A stretch of DNA of 64,000 nucleotides, taken from assembly GCA_964535575.1 (NCBI GenBank), contig CAZHTC010000010.1:1-64000 (forward strand), given 5' to 3'. Of the stretch, positions 28,201 to 35,869 are shown piece after piece; positions within the stretch are counted from its first letter, which is position 1; the number at the start of each line of letters is the position of its first letter. The DNA is from JAGPCK01 sp964535575 (GTDB lineage Bacteria; Bacteroidota; Bacteroidia; UKL13-3). The position numbers and the translations under genes are program-made. A model generated the notes under the pieces. That model searched no databases and was not told where the DNA came from. It saw nothing but the letters and a program-made list of their open reading frames with translations.

Positions 28201-28840
28201 ATTGAATTACGAAAAGGAAGTAGTGGGGATGTTTATTACGGGTCATCCGCTCGATGATTTCAGAATGGAAATTCAGCAGTTTTGCCGCCATTCACTCAGT
28301 GAGTTAAAAGAATTGAAACAACTTCGAAACAAGGATATTACCATTGCCGGTATCGTTACCAACGTAATTGAGGGAATCTCTAAAAACGGAAAACCTTACG
28401 GGAGGTTTATGCTTGAAGATTATACCGATACTTTTGAATTTGCCCTTTTCGGGGAAGATTTTGCCAAGTATAAACCATTTATGACTCAGGGTTGGTTTTT
28501 ATTCATAAAGGGCAAAGTACAAACCCGCTGGAACAATGAAAATGAATTAGAATTCAGAATAAACAACATACAACTTTTGTCAGAGTTAAAGGACAAAATG
28601 GTAAAATCTGTCACCTTAAATATTGATGTGAAAAAAGTTGACAGTACATTGGTAGATAATTTACAGAAACTTTTCGACAGCCATAAAGGGAATTGTACAC
28701 TGCGTATGAATCTGTTGGATAGCGATAAAAAGTGGATGGTGAACGGTTTATCTAAGAAATACCGGATAAATCTGGATAATGAGGTGATAAAAACTTTTGA
28801 GCAAATGGAAATAAGATACCAATTTAGTCAGGCACAATAA
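25262..28840 (+). CDS. dnaE: DNA polymerase III alpha subunit
   Basis: A 1192-residue replicative polymerase catalytic subunit. The N-terminal PHP domain begins FSHLHVHTQYSLLDGA. The palm has VGPGRGSAAGSVVAYCIGIT and PDIDTDFDDEGRQ, which contains two of the catalytic aspartates; the finger region has GTGLHAAGIIIA. Helix-hairpin-helix and OB domains lie in the C-terminal third (IAGIVTNVIEGISKNGKPYGRFMLEDYT). The length is normal for Bacteroidota. It is followed after 54 bases by trxA. Confidence 0.96.
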   Translation: MQFSHLHVHTQYSLLDGASDISKMLKKAKADNMPACAITDHGNMFGVFSFVAEANKQGIKPIVGCEFYVVEDRHKRQFTKEDKDKRYHQLLLAKNAEGYRNLVKLCSLGYMDGLYGKYPRVDKELILKYHSGLIATTCCLGAMVPQTIMRKGEVEAEKEFKWWLDLFGEDYYIELQRHDLKEQDQVNEVLLKFAVKYNVKVIASNDSHYINEEDANAHDILLCINTGEKQSTPTLKEFADDDVSAKGKRFAFPNNQFYFKTTEEMKALFHDVPQAIDNTNEIVGKIESLKLKQDILLPHFPVPPEFASQDDYLESITWQGARERYRDITPEIEERIKFELHTIRTMGFAGYFLIVSDFIKAGRNLGVFVGPGRGSAAGSVVAYCIGITNIDPIKYNLLFERFLNPDRKSMPDIDTDFDDEGRQKVIDYVVEKYGKNQVAQIVTYGTMAAKSSIKDVARVMDLPLQESNMLAKLVPDKPGTELDRVMNAPIDGEKGLREKEAYQNEDIENIKKLREIAKGNDLQARVLKEALILEGSVRGTGLHAAGIIIAPKDLSEIIPVATSKETELLITQYEGSIIEDAGVIKMDFLGLKTLTIIRDALNLIKQNHNLEIDIDTIPLDDSKTLELYQRGETNGTFQFESPGMQKYLKELKPDRFEDLIAMNALYRPGPIAYIPNFIARKHGREAITYDLPDMKEYLEDTYGITVYQEQVMLLSQKLGGFSKGDADVLRKAMGKKDRATLDKMKSKFMDGAQEKGHPADKLEKIWTDWEAFAQYAFNKSHSTCYAFVAYQTAYLKAHYPGEYMSAVLTNNLGNIDKITFFMEECKRSGIPVLGPDINESYVQFAVNKKGEIRFGLGAVKGVGEAAVQAIIEERDKNGPFKSIFDLTKRVNLRAVNKKTIEALTFAGGFDCFHGVHRAQYIKVPENEEMNIIEKAIRYGNAVQNHEADSQQSLFGGGGSGASDIPEPAIPITEEWDKMKQLNYEKEVVGMFITGHPLDDFRMEIQQFCRHSLSELKELKQLRNKDITIAGIVTNVIEGISKNGKPYGRFMLEDYTDTFEFALFGEDFAKYKPFMTQGWFLFIKGKVQTRWNNENELEFRINNIQLLSELKDKMVKSVTLNIDVKKVDSTLVDNLQKLFDSHKGNCTLRMNLLDSDKKWMVNGLSKKYRINLDNEVIKTFEQMEIRYQFSQAQ

Positions 28841-28894
28841 TTGAAAACAAGGCACAGCATTTAAAAATTAATCATTTAAAAAAATATAAAACAA

Positions 28895-29215
28895 ATGGCA
28901 ATAGAAATAACCGACAGCAACTTCGAGGAAGTGGTGCTGAAATCAGACAAACCGGTACTCATTGATTTTTGGGCAGAGTGGTGTGGCCCATGTCGTATGA
29001 TTGGCCCTATAGTAGAAGAGCTGGCTAATGAATACGATGGCAAAGCCGTAATAGGAAAACTAAATGTTGACCATAACCCCAAAGTGGCCACCGAGTATGG
29101 TATCATGAGCATTCCCGCTTTATTGTTTTTTAAAGGCGGACAGGTGGTAGACAAACAAGTGGGTGCCGTACCTAAACATATTCTTGCCAATAAACTGCAG
29201 GCACAGGTAGGATAA
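28895..29215 (+). CDS. trxA: Thioredoxin
   Basis: A 106-residue thioredoxin with active site WAEWCGPCRMIGP (CGPC at about 33), the cis-Pro loop in IMSIPALLFFKGG, and the family start FEEVVLKSDKPVLIDFWA. It reduces cytoplasmic disulfides. It lies 54 bases after dnaE and ends at a hairpin terminator. Confidence 0.96.
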   Translation: MAIEITDSNFEEVVLKSDKPVLIDFWAEWCGPCRMIGPIVEELANEYDGKAVIGKLNVDHNPKVATEYGIMSIPALLFFKGGQVVDKQVGAVPKHILANKLQAQVG

Positions 29216-29236
29216 TCTGAAAAATATTTTTTCTGA

Positions 29237-29266
29237 AAGGCTGTTAAGAAATTAACGGCCTTTTTT
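29237..29266 (+). terminator. Rho-independent terminator after trxA
   Basis: AGGC(T)GTTAA pairs with TTAAC(G)GCCT, followed by TTTTTT. It touches the 3' end of the convergent DUF2061 gene (stop at 29265). Confidence 0.75.
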
Positions 29267-29696
29267 ATTTTCTCCCAAACCACTTTCTAACGGTACCTAA
29301 AGGCAGACGTGCCCAGGCTCGTTCGTGCAGGTAGTAGAGCACAATTTTGGTGAGCAGTTCGGTACCGCCAATTTTTAAACCGGTTAACGGATTTCCGGTG
29401 ATGAGGGTGGCCAGCACGATGGTATCCATAGTTCCTACAATCCGCCAGCTAATGGCTTTAATCACTGATACACGTGGTGTTTGGCTCCATTGGTATTTAC
29501 GCAGCAGCCATACCCAAAACCTTTCGTGGCCATAATAAAGGGCCATTTTGGTAAGCAGTTCGCTGAAACCAATAGACAATGCTTTAAATTGCCCGCCCTC
29601 GCCAATAATCAACCACGAAACAATAATGGTATCAATGGTTCCGATAATGCGCCAGGAGATGCTTTTAAGAATGCTGCGGTAATGAGATTCGTGCAA
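29265..29696 (-). CDS. Tandem DUF2061 membrane protein
   Basis: Two copies of the DUF2061 domain in one short protein: SILKSISWRIIGTIDTI...ELLTKMALYYGHERFW (about 8-60) and SVIKAISWRIVGTMDTI...ELLTKIVLYYLHERAW (about 75-130). Each has two hydrophobic stretches, so about four membrane segments in total. The start is uncertain: the frame runs open to a GTG at 29783, but that 5' part is A/C-rich intergenic sequence without domain similarity, so the TTG at 29696 (HESHYRSILKS follows) is preferred. The function of DUF2061 is unknown. Confidence 0.75.
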   Translation of the reverse strand: MHESHYRSILKSISWRIIGTIDTIIVSWLIIGEGGQFKALSIGFSELLTKMALYYGHERFWVWLLRKYQWSQTPRVSVIKAISWRIVGTMDTIVLATLITGNPLTGLKIGGTELLTKIVLYYLHERAWARLPLGTVRKWFGRK

Positions 29697-29828
29697 AGAG
29701 TAAAATTTGGGCAAAGATAGTAAAATAGAAACCGGGATAGAAGAGTTGCCAAAGACAAACTCACAATTTCGCAAACTCACCACTTACAATTTCACCACCT
29801 TTTCCCCAAATCCCTTAGTTTTGTACAG

Positions 29829-30743
29829 ATGGCCGATATAAAATTGGATACCGAGCATTTATTGCAGACAGGCAACCTGGAGTTACTGGCACAACAGGTA
29901 ATTGAAGGATTTATCACCGGTTTGCATAAAAGTCCTTATCACGGTTTCTCGGTTGAGTTTGCAGAGCACAGGTTGTACAATACCGGAGAATCTACCCGGC
30001 ATATCGATTGGAAACTTTTTGCCCGTACTGAGAGACTTTTTACCAAACGTTACGAAGAAGAAACCAACCTGCGCTGTTACATGGCTATTGATAGCAGCTC
30101 ATCCATGTTTTTTCCAAAGGAAGGATTGAGTAAAATAGGATTCAGTGTATATGCAGCGGCCTCCCTCATTCAGTTATTGAGTAAACAGCGGGACGCTTCG
30201 GGAATTTGCTTATTCGATGAGCAAATCAACTACCTTTCGGAGGCACGTGCCACCGGTGTACACCGCAGACTATTATTTAGCCGCATGGAGGAGCTTTTGC
30301 AAAAAGCACCGGAAAACAAACAAAGCAATATTGCCAAAGTATTGCATGAACTGTCGGAGAGTATTCATAAGCGCAGCATGGTAATGGTGTTTACAGATAT
30401 GCTGGATAGTGCAGTGGACATCGATGAATTATTTTCGGCACTGCAACACCTCCGTTTTAATAAGCATGAAGTTATTTTATTTCATGTATCAGATAAAAAG
30501 CTGGAGAGTGAATTTAATTTTTCCAATCGTCCGCACATTTTTGTGGATATGGAAACGGGAGAGCGAATGAAATTGCAGCCGCAGGCCCTGCGCGAACAAT
30601 ACCTGAAAGCATGGGCAGCCTACAGGCAGGAGTTAATGACCCGCTGCCTGCAGTATAAAATTGATTTTGTAGAAGCCGAAGTAGGAACAGATTTTTCGCA
30701 GGTGCTATTGCCATTTGTAGTTAAAAGAGCCAAATTGTTTTAG
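29829..30743 (+). CDS. DUF58 family protein (VWA-like)
   Basis: A 304-residue protein of the DUF58 family, associated with MoxR-type AAA ATPases. The family block is GFSVEFAEHRLYNTGESTRHIDWKLFARTERLFTKRYEEETN at about 40-80. After it comes a VWA-like fold with a MIDAS-type DSSSSM (AIDSSSSMFF near residue 94). The C-terminal half is alpha/beta. No moxR gene is adjacent, although in Bacteroidota the pair often sits together. ispE starts 1 base after the stop, suggesting co-expression. Confidence 0.88.
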   Translation: MADIKLDTEHLLQTGNLELLAQQVIEGFITGLHKSPYHGFSVEFAEHRLYNTGESTRHIDWKLFARTERLFTKRYEEETNLRCYMAIDSSSSMFFPKEGLSKIGFSVYAAASLIQLLSKQRDASGICLFDEQINYLSEARATGVHRRLLFSRMEELLQKAPENKQSNIAKVLHELSESIHKRSMVMVFTDMLDSAVDIDELFSALQHLRFNKHEVILFHVSDKKLESEFNFSNRPHIFVDMETGERMKLQPQALREQYLKAWAAYRQELMTRCLQYKIDFVEAEVGTDFSQVLLPFVVKRAKLF

Positions 30744-30744
30744 T

Positions 30745-31575
30745 ATGCTCACATTTCCTAATTGTAAAATAAATCTTGGGCTTCATGTAATCAATAAAAG
30801 GCCCGATGGTTTTCATAATATTGAAACGGTATTTTATCCGGTGCAGTGGCAGGATGCGCTTGAGGTGATTGAAAACAAATACCCAAAAAAAACGAAGGTG
30901 GTTTTTACGCCTTCGGGATTAACAATTGACGGAAGGACCGAGGATAACTTATGCGTGCGTGCTTATAATTTGCTCGATGCTGATTTTGATTTACCCCCGG
31001 TAAAAATTTACCTGCGAAAAAATATTCCTATGGGTGCCGGATTGGGAGGAGGCTCGGCCGATGCCGCATGTACCATCAAACTGTTGAATGAAAAATTTGA
31101 GTTAAAATTAACAGGTGCCCAAATGCGAAACTATGCTGTAAAGTTGGGCAGCGACTGTGCTGTATTCATAGATAATAAACCTGTATTTGCCTATGGCAGG
31201 GGCGAAAAATTTAAACCGGTAGCGGTTGATTTAAAGGGATGGTTTATTGCTGTGGTACATCCCGGCATTCATGTAAGTACTGCCGATGCCTATGCCGGTG
31301 TACAAAAGCGGGGAAAAACAGAAGGAGCCGGACAATTGCAACAGCAAATACTGCTTCCGGTGAGTAAATGGAAAAGGGTACTTGAAAATGATTTTGAACA
31401 TTCGGTATTTCAAAAACATAAATCCATTGGCCACCTTAAACAAAAAATGTACGATGCGGGTGCAGTTTATGCAGCTATGAGCGGGAGTGGTTCAGCGGTA
31501 TTCGGATTGTTTAAAGAAGAACCAAGGCTCACGACTGCCATGAAGAAAATGAGGTTTTATACAGGTAAATTATAA
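30745..31575 (+). CDS. ispE: 4-diphosphocytidyl-2-C-methyl-D-erythritol kinase
   Basis: A 276-residue GHMP kinase of the MEP isoprenoid pathway, phosphorylating the 2-hydroxyl of CDP-methylerythritol. The N terminus has CKINLGLHVINKRPDGFHNIETVFYPV. The ATP-binding GHMP motif is PMGAGLGGGSADAA at about 96, and the C-terminal MSGSGSAVFGLF is the third GHMP motif. It starts 1 base after the DUF58 gene. Confidence 0.95.
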   Translation: MLTFPNCKINLGLHVINKRPDGFHNIETVFYPVQWQDALEVIENKYPKKTKVVFTPSGLTIDGRTEDNLCVRAYNLLDADFDLPPVKIYLRKNIPMGAGLGGGSADAACTIKLLNEKFELKLTGAQMRNYAVKLGSDCAVFIDNKPVFAYGRGEKFKPVAVDLKGWFIAVVHPGIHVSTADAYAGVQKRGKTEGAGQLQQQILLPVSKWKRVLENDFEHSVFQKHKSIGHLKQKMYDAGAVYAAMSGSGSAVFGLFKEEPRLTTAMKKMRFYTGKL

Positions 31576-31605
31576 ATTATGGGGGGTAATGAATCGTTGC
31601 GAAAA

Positions 31606-31634
31606 TTTCACGCAAAGGCGCAAAGCCCGCAAAG
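31606..31634 (+). repeat. Left inverted repeat flanking the GxxExxY gene
   Basis: TTTCACGCAAAGGCGCAAAG with further CGCAAAG repeats. It is complementary in its outer half to 32104-32132. Direct CGCAAAG units are repeated inside it. Confidence 0.6.
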
Positions 31635-31643
31635 TTTCGGACT

Positions 31644-32021
31644 ATGACAGAAAATGAAGTATCGAAGGTTTTAGTAGACATTTTTCTTAATGTTCATCGG
31701 GAATTAGGACCCGGACTTCTTGAATCAGTTTATGAGGAAGTAATAGCATTTGAATTATTGGAGCGTAATTTAAGTTTCACCCGGCAACAAGGGATTCAGG
31801 CGAGGTATAAAGGACGCGAATTGGATTTAGGTTTCAGAGCTGATATCATTGTTGAAGATAAAGTAATCATAGAGGTTAAATCTGTTGAAGTTTTAGCTCC
31901 AGTGCATCATAAACAATTGTTAACCTACTTGAGACTTGCAGATAAAAGGCTGGGATTACTGGTGAATTTTAATGTGGAATTGATTAAAAATGGGATATTC
32001 AGAATTGTCAATAAATTGTGA
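31644..32021 (+). CDS. GxxExxY family protein (PD-(D/E)XK nuclease fold)
   Basis: A 125-residue protein named after its motif, here GLLESVY at about residue 24. The nuclease-like core has GFRADIIVEDKVIIEVKSVE, in which D and E-x-K are the expected PD-(D/E)XK metal ligands; the SVEVLAPVHHKQLLTYLRL helix is also conserved. The biological role of the family is not established. It is framed by inverted repeats of a kind often seen around these genes, suggesting movement as a small unit. No neighbour is functionally linked to it. Confidence 0.85.
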   Translation: MTENEVSKVLVDIFLNVHRELGPGLLESVYEEVIAFELLERNLSFTRQQGIQARYKGRELDLGFRADIIVEDKVIIEVKSVEVLAPVHHKQLLTYLRLADKRLGLLVNFNVELIKNGIFRIVNKL

Positions 32022-32103
32022 ATCTTTGTGTTTTAGAATGAGGTATTTCAGGCATGGGAGCAAAGCCAGCGAAGAGCAGAATAAAAATGAAGGAATAAAC
32101 AAT

Positions 32104-32132
32104 CTTTGCGCCTTAGCGAGCTTTGCGTGAAA
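32104..32132 (-). repeat. Right inverted repeat flanking the GxxExxY gene
   Basis: CTTTGCGCCTTAGCG continuing to GCTTTGCGTGAAA. Its reverse complement starts TTTCACGCAAAG, exactly as the left copy at 31606. Confidence 0.6.
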
Positions 32133-32173
32133 CCATTTCATCAAAGGTTAGATATTATTAAATTTACGAAATC

Positions 32174-33436
32174 ATGAACATACTCATTAAACATATAAAA
32201 CAACTGATTGCAATAGATAATTTCCCCATTGACAGAAGAGCGGGAAGGCAAATGTCGGAAATGAACGTGCTGGTAGATGCCTTTTTGTATATAGAGCACG
32301 GAAAAATTGCGGCCTTCGGGAGTATGCGCGATTTTAAACCGGAAATCATTAGGGAACACGGAGCCATTAAAGAAATAGATGCCACGGGGCGTGTGGTGAT
32401 GCCAACATTTGTAGATGCACATACGCATATTGTTTTTGCAGCCACCCGCGAAGAAGAATTTGTGATGCGTATAAAAGGGATGAGTTACGAAGAAATTGCT
32501 CAAAAGGGCGGAGGTATCCTCAATTCCTCCCGAAGGTTACAGGCTATGGGCGAAGATGAATTGTACCATTCGGCACTGGAACGTCTTTGGGAAGTGATAA
32601 AGCAGGGTACAGGTGCCATTGAGATTAAAAGCGGTTACGGACTTACCCTGAAAGATGAACTCAAGATGTTGCGGGTAATTAAACGACTGAAAGAGGTTTC
32701 TCCCATTCCGGTGCGGGCCAATTTTTTGGGCGCACACGCCATTCCATTAGAGTACAAAGAAAACCGGCAGGGGTATATTGATTTAATCATTAAGGAGATG
32801 CTGCCACGTATTGCCGAACACCAACTGGCAGATTACTGTGATGTGTTTTGCGATCAGGGCTTTTTTACTCCAGTGGAAACAGATACCATTTTAAAAGCGG
32901 CAGCCAAACATGGCCTCAAAGCAAAAATTCACGGAAACGAGCTTGGTTATTCGGGAGGGGTGCAGGTAGCAGTAAAAAATCATGCGCTTAGTGTGGATCA
33001 TTTGGAGTATTGCGGAAACGAAGAAATAGAATGCCTGCGAAATTCAACCACTATGCCTATGGCATTGCCCGGCTGTTCCTTTTTTCTGGGGATTCCTTTT
33101 GCCCCGGTACGCAAAATGATTGATGCAGGTTTGCCTGTTGCATTGGCTTCTGATTATAATCCTGGCAGTTCGCCCAGCGGACGTATGAGTTTTGTGTTGT
33201 CATTAGCCTGCGCCCGCATGAAACTTACTCCTGAAGAAGCCATTCACGCCACTACCATCAATGCTGCGGCAGCCATTCAAATGAGCGATACCCACGGTAG
33301 CATTGCAATTGGAAAGGCCGGAAGTGTAATTATCACCAAGCCTATTCCTTCTTTCCATTTTATTCCTTACAATTTCGGGAGCGACTGTATTGAAGAAGTG
33401 ATTATAAATGGAGCAGTGGCTAAAAGGAGGGAGTAA
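32174..33436 (+). CDS. hutI: Imidazolonepropionase
   Basis: A 420-residue amidohydrolase of histidine degradation that hydrolyses imidazolone-5-propionate to formiminoglutamate. Metal ligands are in VDAHTHIVFAATREEEF; ARGSGI-type substrate residues include KSGYGL. Further motifs are NFLGAHAIP, DVFCDQGFF, KIHGNELGYSGG, and ASDYNPGSSPSGRM with the catalytic aspartate. No other hut gene is in the window. The 3' end overlaps the convergent photolyase gene by 17 bases. Confidence 0.95.
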   Translation: MNILIKHIKQLIAIDNFPIDRRAGRQMSEMNVLVDAFLYIEHGKIAAFGSMRDFKPEIIREHGAIKEIDATGRVVMPTFVDAHTHIVFAATREEEFVMRIKGMSYEEIAQKGGGILNSSRRLQAMGEDELYHSALERLWEVIKQGTGAIEIKSGYGLTLKDELKMLRVIKRLKEVSPIPVRANFLGAHAIPLEYKENRQGYIDLIIKEMLPRIAEHQLADYCDVFCDQGFFTPVETDTILKAAAKHGLKAKIHGNELGYSGGVQVAVKNHALSVDHLEYCGNEEIECLRNSTTMPMALPGCSFFLGIPFAPVRKMIDAGLPVALASDYNPGSSPSGRMSFVLSLACARMKLTPEEAIHATTINAAAAIQMSDTHGSIAIGKAGSVIITKPIPSFHFIPYNFGSDCIEEVIINGAVAKRRE

Positions 33437-34748
33437 ATTTTGTAGTCGCTAATCCTTCTTTATACACCTTCAGGCAGCGGTCTCTGGCCATGCTGTGTTC
33501 TACCACAGGTTTAATATATGAAGGGGTGTTGTATTCGGTTACCCATTTTTTTATGTACAGATAATCCTTATCAAACTTCTCTGTTTGCAAGGCCGGATTA
33601 AATACCCGGAAATAAGGTGCTGCATCGGTTCCGCATCCTGCCGCCCATTGCCAGCCTCCGTTGTTGGCAGCCAAATCAAAATCCAATAATTTATGGGCAA
33701 AGTAAGCTTCGCCCCATCGCCAGTCTATCAATAAATGTTTGGTGAGAAAACTGGCAGTAATCATTCGTACCCGGTTATGCATAAAACCGGTTGTATTCAA
33801 TTCCCGCATGCCGGCATCTACTATGGGGTAGCCTGTTTGCCCTTGGCACCAGCGTTCAAATTCTTCCGGGTTGTTTCTCCATTCAATTCGGTTGTATGCC
33901 GGTTTGAAAGCCCCTGTGGTTACATATGGGAAGTGCCACAAAATTTGCATATAAAATTCGCGCCATATCAATTCGTTCAGCCATGTTTCACTTAGCTGCT
34001 GCGCTTTATTCACCTTTTCTCTTATGCTTATTGTCCCAAACCTGAAATGTACACTGAGTTTGCTGGTACCTGCTACCCATGGAAAATCCCGTTGTTCTTT
34101 ATAGTGTTTTATAATTCCGGCAGTTGTTTGAGGCGGGGGAACCTGAATCGTGCTTTTTGAAAAATTCATTTCCCTAAGTGAAATGCCGGGAAGCGCTTTG
34201 GTTTGATAAAAATTTGAAAAATATTTTTCAGTCGGGTAACTTTTAAGGTAAAAGGGAGAAAGTTTTGCTTTCCATTTTTTACTGTAAGGCGTATAAACCG
34301 TGTAGGGTTTTCCATCGTCTTTTACTACTTCATCTTTTTCAAAAATACACTGGTCTTTGTAGGTATAAAACGGAATCTGGCGTGAGGCAAGCAGGTTGTT
34401 TATTTCCTTATCGCGCTCATTGGCGTAAGGTTCGTAATCATGGTTGGTGTGCACTTCCTGAATATCGTATTCATTCAGCAATTGCTCCCATGCCGGCTTA
34501 GGGGTGTTGTATTTTATAATAAGCGATGAACCGAGTTGCTCTAATTTCTGTTGTATCTGTTGGAGGGTTTGATGAATAAAACTTACCCGGGCATCTGCTC
34601 TGTCTTCAAGTTTATCGAGAATGTTTTTATCAAAAATAAATAAGGGTAAAACCGGAAATCCTCCTTTTAAGGCATGGAATAAAGCTGCCTGATCGTGCAA
34701 CCGCAAATCTCTTCTTAGCCAAACAATACTTATTTTATCCTTTCCCAT
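33420..34748 (-). CDS. Deoxyribodipyrimidine photolyase / cryptochrome family
   Basis: A 442-residue flavoprotein. The N-terminal photolyase alpha/beta domain begins SIVWLRRDLRLHDQAALFHA. The FAD-binding helical domain includes LNELIWREFYMQILWHFP, GYPIVDAGMRELNTTGFMHNRVRMITASFLTKHLLIDWRWGE, and NNGGWQWAAGCGTDAAPYFRVFNP, typical of class I CPD photolyases. It repairs UV-induced pyrimidine dimers with blue light. It lies downstream of an SDR gene on the same strand, close to a B12-dependent light regulator gene (35870), which may control it. Confidence 0.92.
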   Translation of the reverse strand: MGKDKISIVWLRRDLRLHDQAALFHALKGGFPVLPLFIFDKNILDKLEDRADARVSFIHQTLQQIQQKLEQLGSSLIIKYNTPKPAWEQLLNEYDIQEVHTNHDYEPYANERDKEINNLLASRQIPFYTYKDQCIFEKDEVVKDDGKPYTVYTPYSKKWKAKLSPFYLKSYPTEKYFSNFYQTKALPGISLREMNFSKSTIQVPPPQTTAGIIKHYKEQRDFPWVAGTSKLSVHFRFGTISIREKVNKAQQLSETWLNELIWREFYMQILWHFPYVTTGAFKPAYNRIEWRNNPEEFERWCQGQTGYPIVDAGMRELNTTGFMHNRVRMITASFLTKHLLIDWRWGEAYFAHKLLDFDLAANNGGWQWAAGCGTDAAPYFRVFNPALQTEKFDKDYLYIKKWVTEYNTPSYIKPVVEHSMARDRCLKVYKEGLATTKFTPSF

Positions 34749-34759
34749 AACAATAGCAT

Positions 34760-34870
34760 CATCACAAATTCACCACCTCACAAACTCACGCTTCGGTAAA
34801 CTCACGCTTCGGTAAACTCAGCGGGACAACCTAACAAATTCACCACTTCACAAACTCACTTCTTCCTCAA
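34760..34870. repeat. Short A/C-rich intergenic repeats
   Basis: The segment contains CAAACTCACGCTTCGGTAAA followed at once by another CTCACGCTTCGGTAAACTCA unit, and two copies of AAATTCACCACxTCACAAACTCAC. Similar wording appears at 29755-29805. These simple repeats are common between genes in Bacteroidota. No function is visible. Confidence 0.4.
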
Positions 34871-34879
34871 AAGGTATAA

Positions 34880-35797
34880 CTACTCAAGGATTAAATTGTT
34901 CAGCGAACTGTTTAAATCGGGGTATTTAAATTTAAATCCAGCTTCCCTTATCTTTTCGTTATTTACATATTGACTGGCTGTAAGGATATCGGCCATTTCG
35001 CCAAACAGAAGTTTTAGTGTCCATAAAGGAATAGGAGGCAGGAAGTGAGGTTTTTGAAGGCGCTGGGCAATATTGGCTACTATATCCCCGGCCGTGGCAG
35101 GTTCACTGGCTACCGCATTAAATGTACCTTCTGTTTGTTCATTTTCTATCAGGTAAATAATCATGTTGCAAAGGTCTTCCATGTGTATCCAGCTTTGATA
35201 CTGATTTCCGGGAGAAGCAGGTGCACCCATCCACCATTTAATAAACTTTTTTATTCGCTTAAAATATCCTCCGCGCTGGCTTAGCACCAGTCCTATTCGA
35301 AGGATGGCCAGTTGTACGGTGTTTGATGTTGTCGATTTTATTTTTTCGGCCTCCTTTTCCCAATCGCTGCAAATGCGGGCCAGAAAATCATCACCCGGAG
35401 TGGAATCTTCAAATAAAATTTCATCGCTGCGTTCACCGTATATGCCTATGGCAGAAGCCGAGATAAGCTTTTTTACCTTATGCCCGTGCTTTTTTATTTG
35501 GTCCACCAAAAGTTTTGTGCCGTTTATGCGGCTGTCATATATCTCCTTTTTTCGTTTTTCATTCCACCTTTTATCGGTAATTCCGGCACCCGAGAGATTA
35601 ACCACCACCTGTGCATTTTCAAAAGCTTTGCCTTCAATATAGGATCGTTTTATATCCCATTCATAAATGTCAACACCGGTATGTTTACGTGCACCTTTAC
35701 GGCTCAAAAAGGATACTTTATACCCTCTTGCTTTTAACCTTTTGGCCAAAGAAGAGCCAATTAATCCGGATCCACCTGCAATTAAAATTTGTTTCAA
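34880..35797 (-). CDS. TIGR01777-type NAD-dependent epimerase/SDR (YfcH-like)
   Basis: A 305-residue extended SDR. The Rossmann motif is IAGGSGLIGSSLAKRLKARGYKVSFLSR at the start, NLSGAGITDKRW follows at about 70, and the active-site region has ISASAIGIYGE with Tyr. The C-terminal DUF1731 part (PPIPLWTLKLLFGEMADILTASQYV) fixes the subfamily. The substrate is unknown. In many bacteria this family lies beside photolyase and light-regulated genes, as here (photolyase 131 bases downstream, CarH-type regulator divergent). Confidence 0.88.
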   Translation of the reverse strand: MKQILIAGGSGLIGSSLAKRLKARGYKVSFLSRKGARKHTGVDIYEWDIKRSYIEGKAFENAQVVVNLSGAGITDKRWNEKRKKEIYDSRINGTKLLVDQIKKHGHKVKKLISASAIGIYGERSDEILFEDSTPGDDFLARICSDWEKEAEKIKSTTSNTVQLAILRIGLVLSQRGGYFKRIKKFIKWWMGAPASPGNQYQSWIHMEDLCNMIIYLIENEQTEGTFNAVASEPATAGDIVANIAQRLQKPHFLPPIPLWTLKLLFGEMADILTASQYVNNEKIREAGFKFKYPDLNSSLNNLILE

Positions 35798-35847
35798 AAT
35801 ATTTTTCGATTACCCCTAACCTAAAACAAAAAACAGCCTAAACTGTT

Positions 35848-35855
35848 TAAGTTTG
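35848..35855 (+). promoter_or_regulatory. TAAGTTTG -7 box and palindrome before the MerR regulator gene
   Basis: TAAGTTTG (35848-35855) matches TAnnTTTG and lies 14 bases before the TTG start at 35870. It overlaps an imperfect palindrome CTAAACTGTTTAAG (35838-35851) in the 72-base divergent promoter region, which could be the operator of the light-responsive regulator. Confidence 0.35.
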
Positions 35856-35869
35856 TAAAATAAGTTGTT

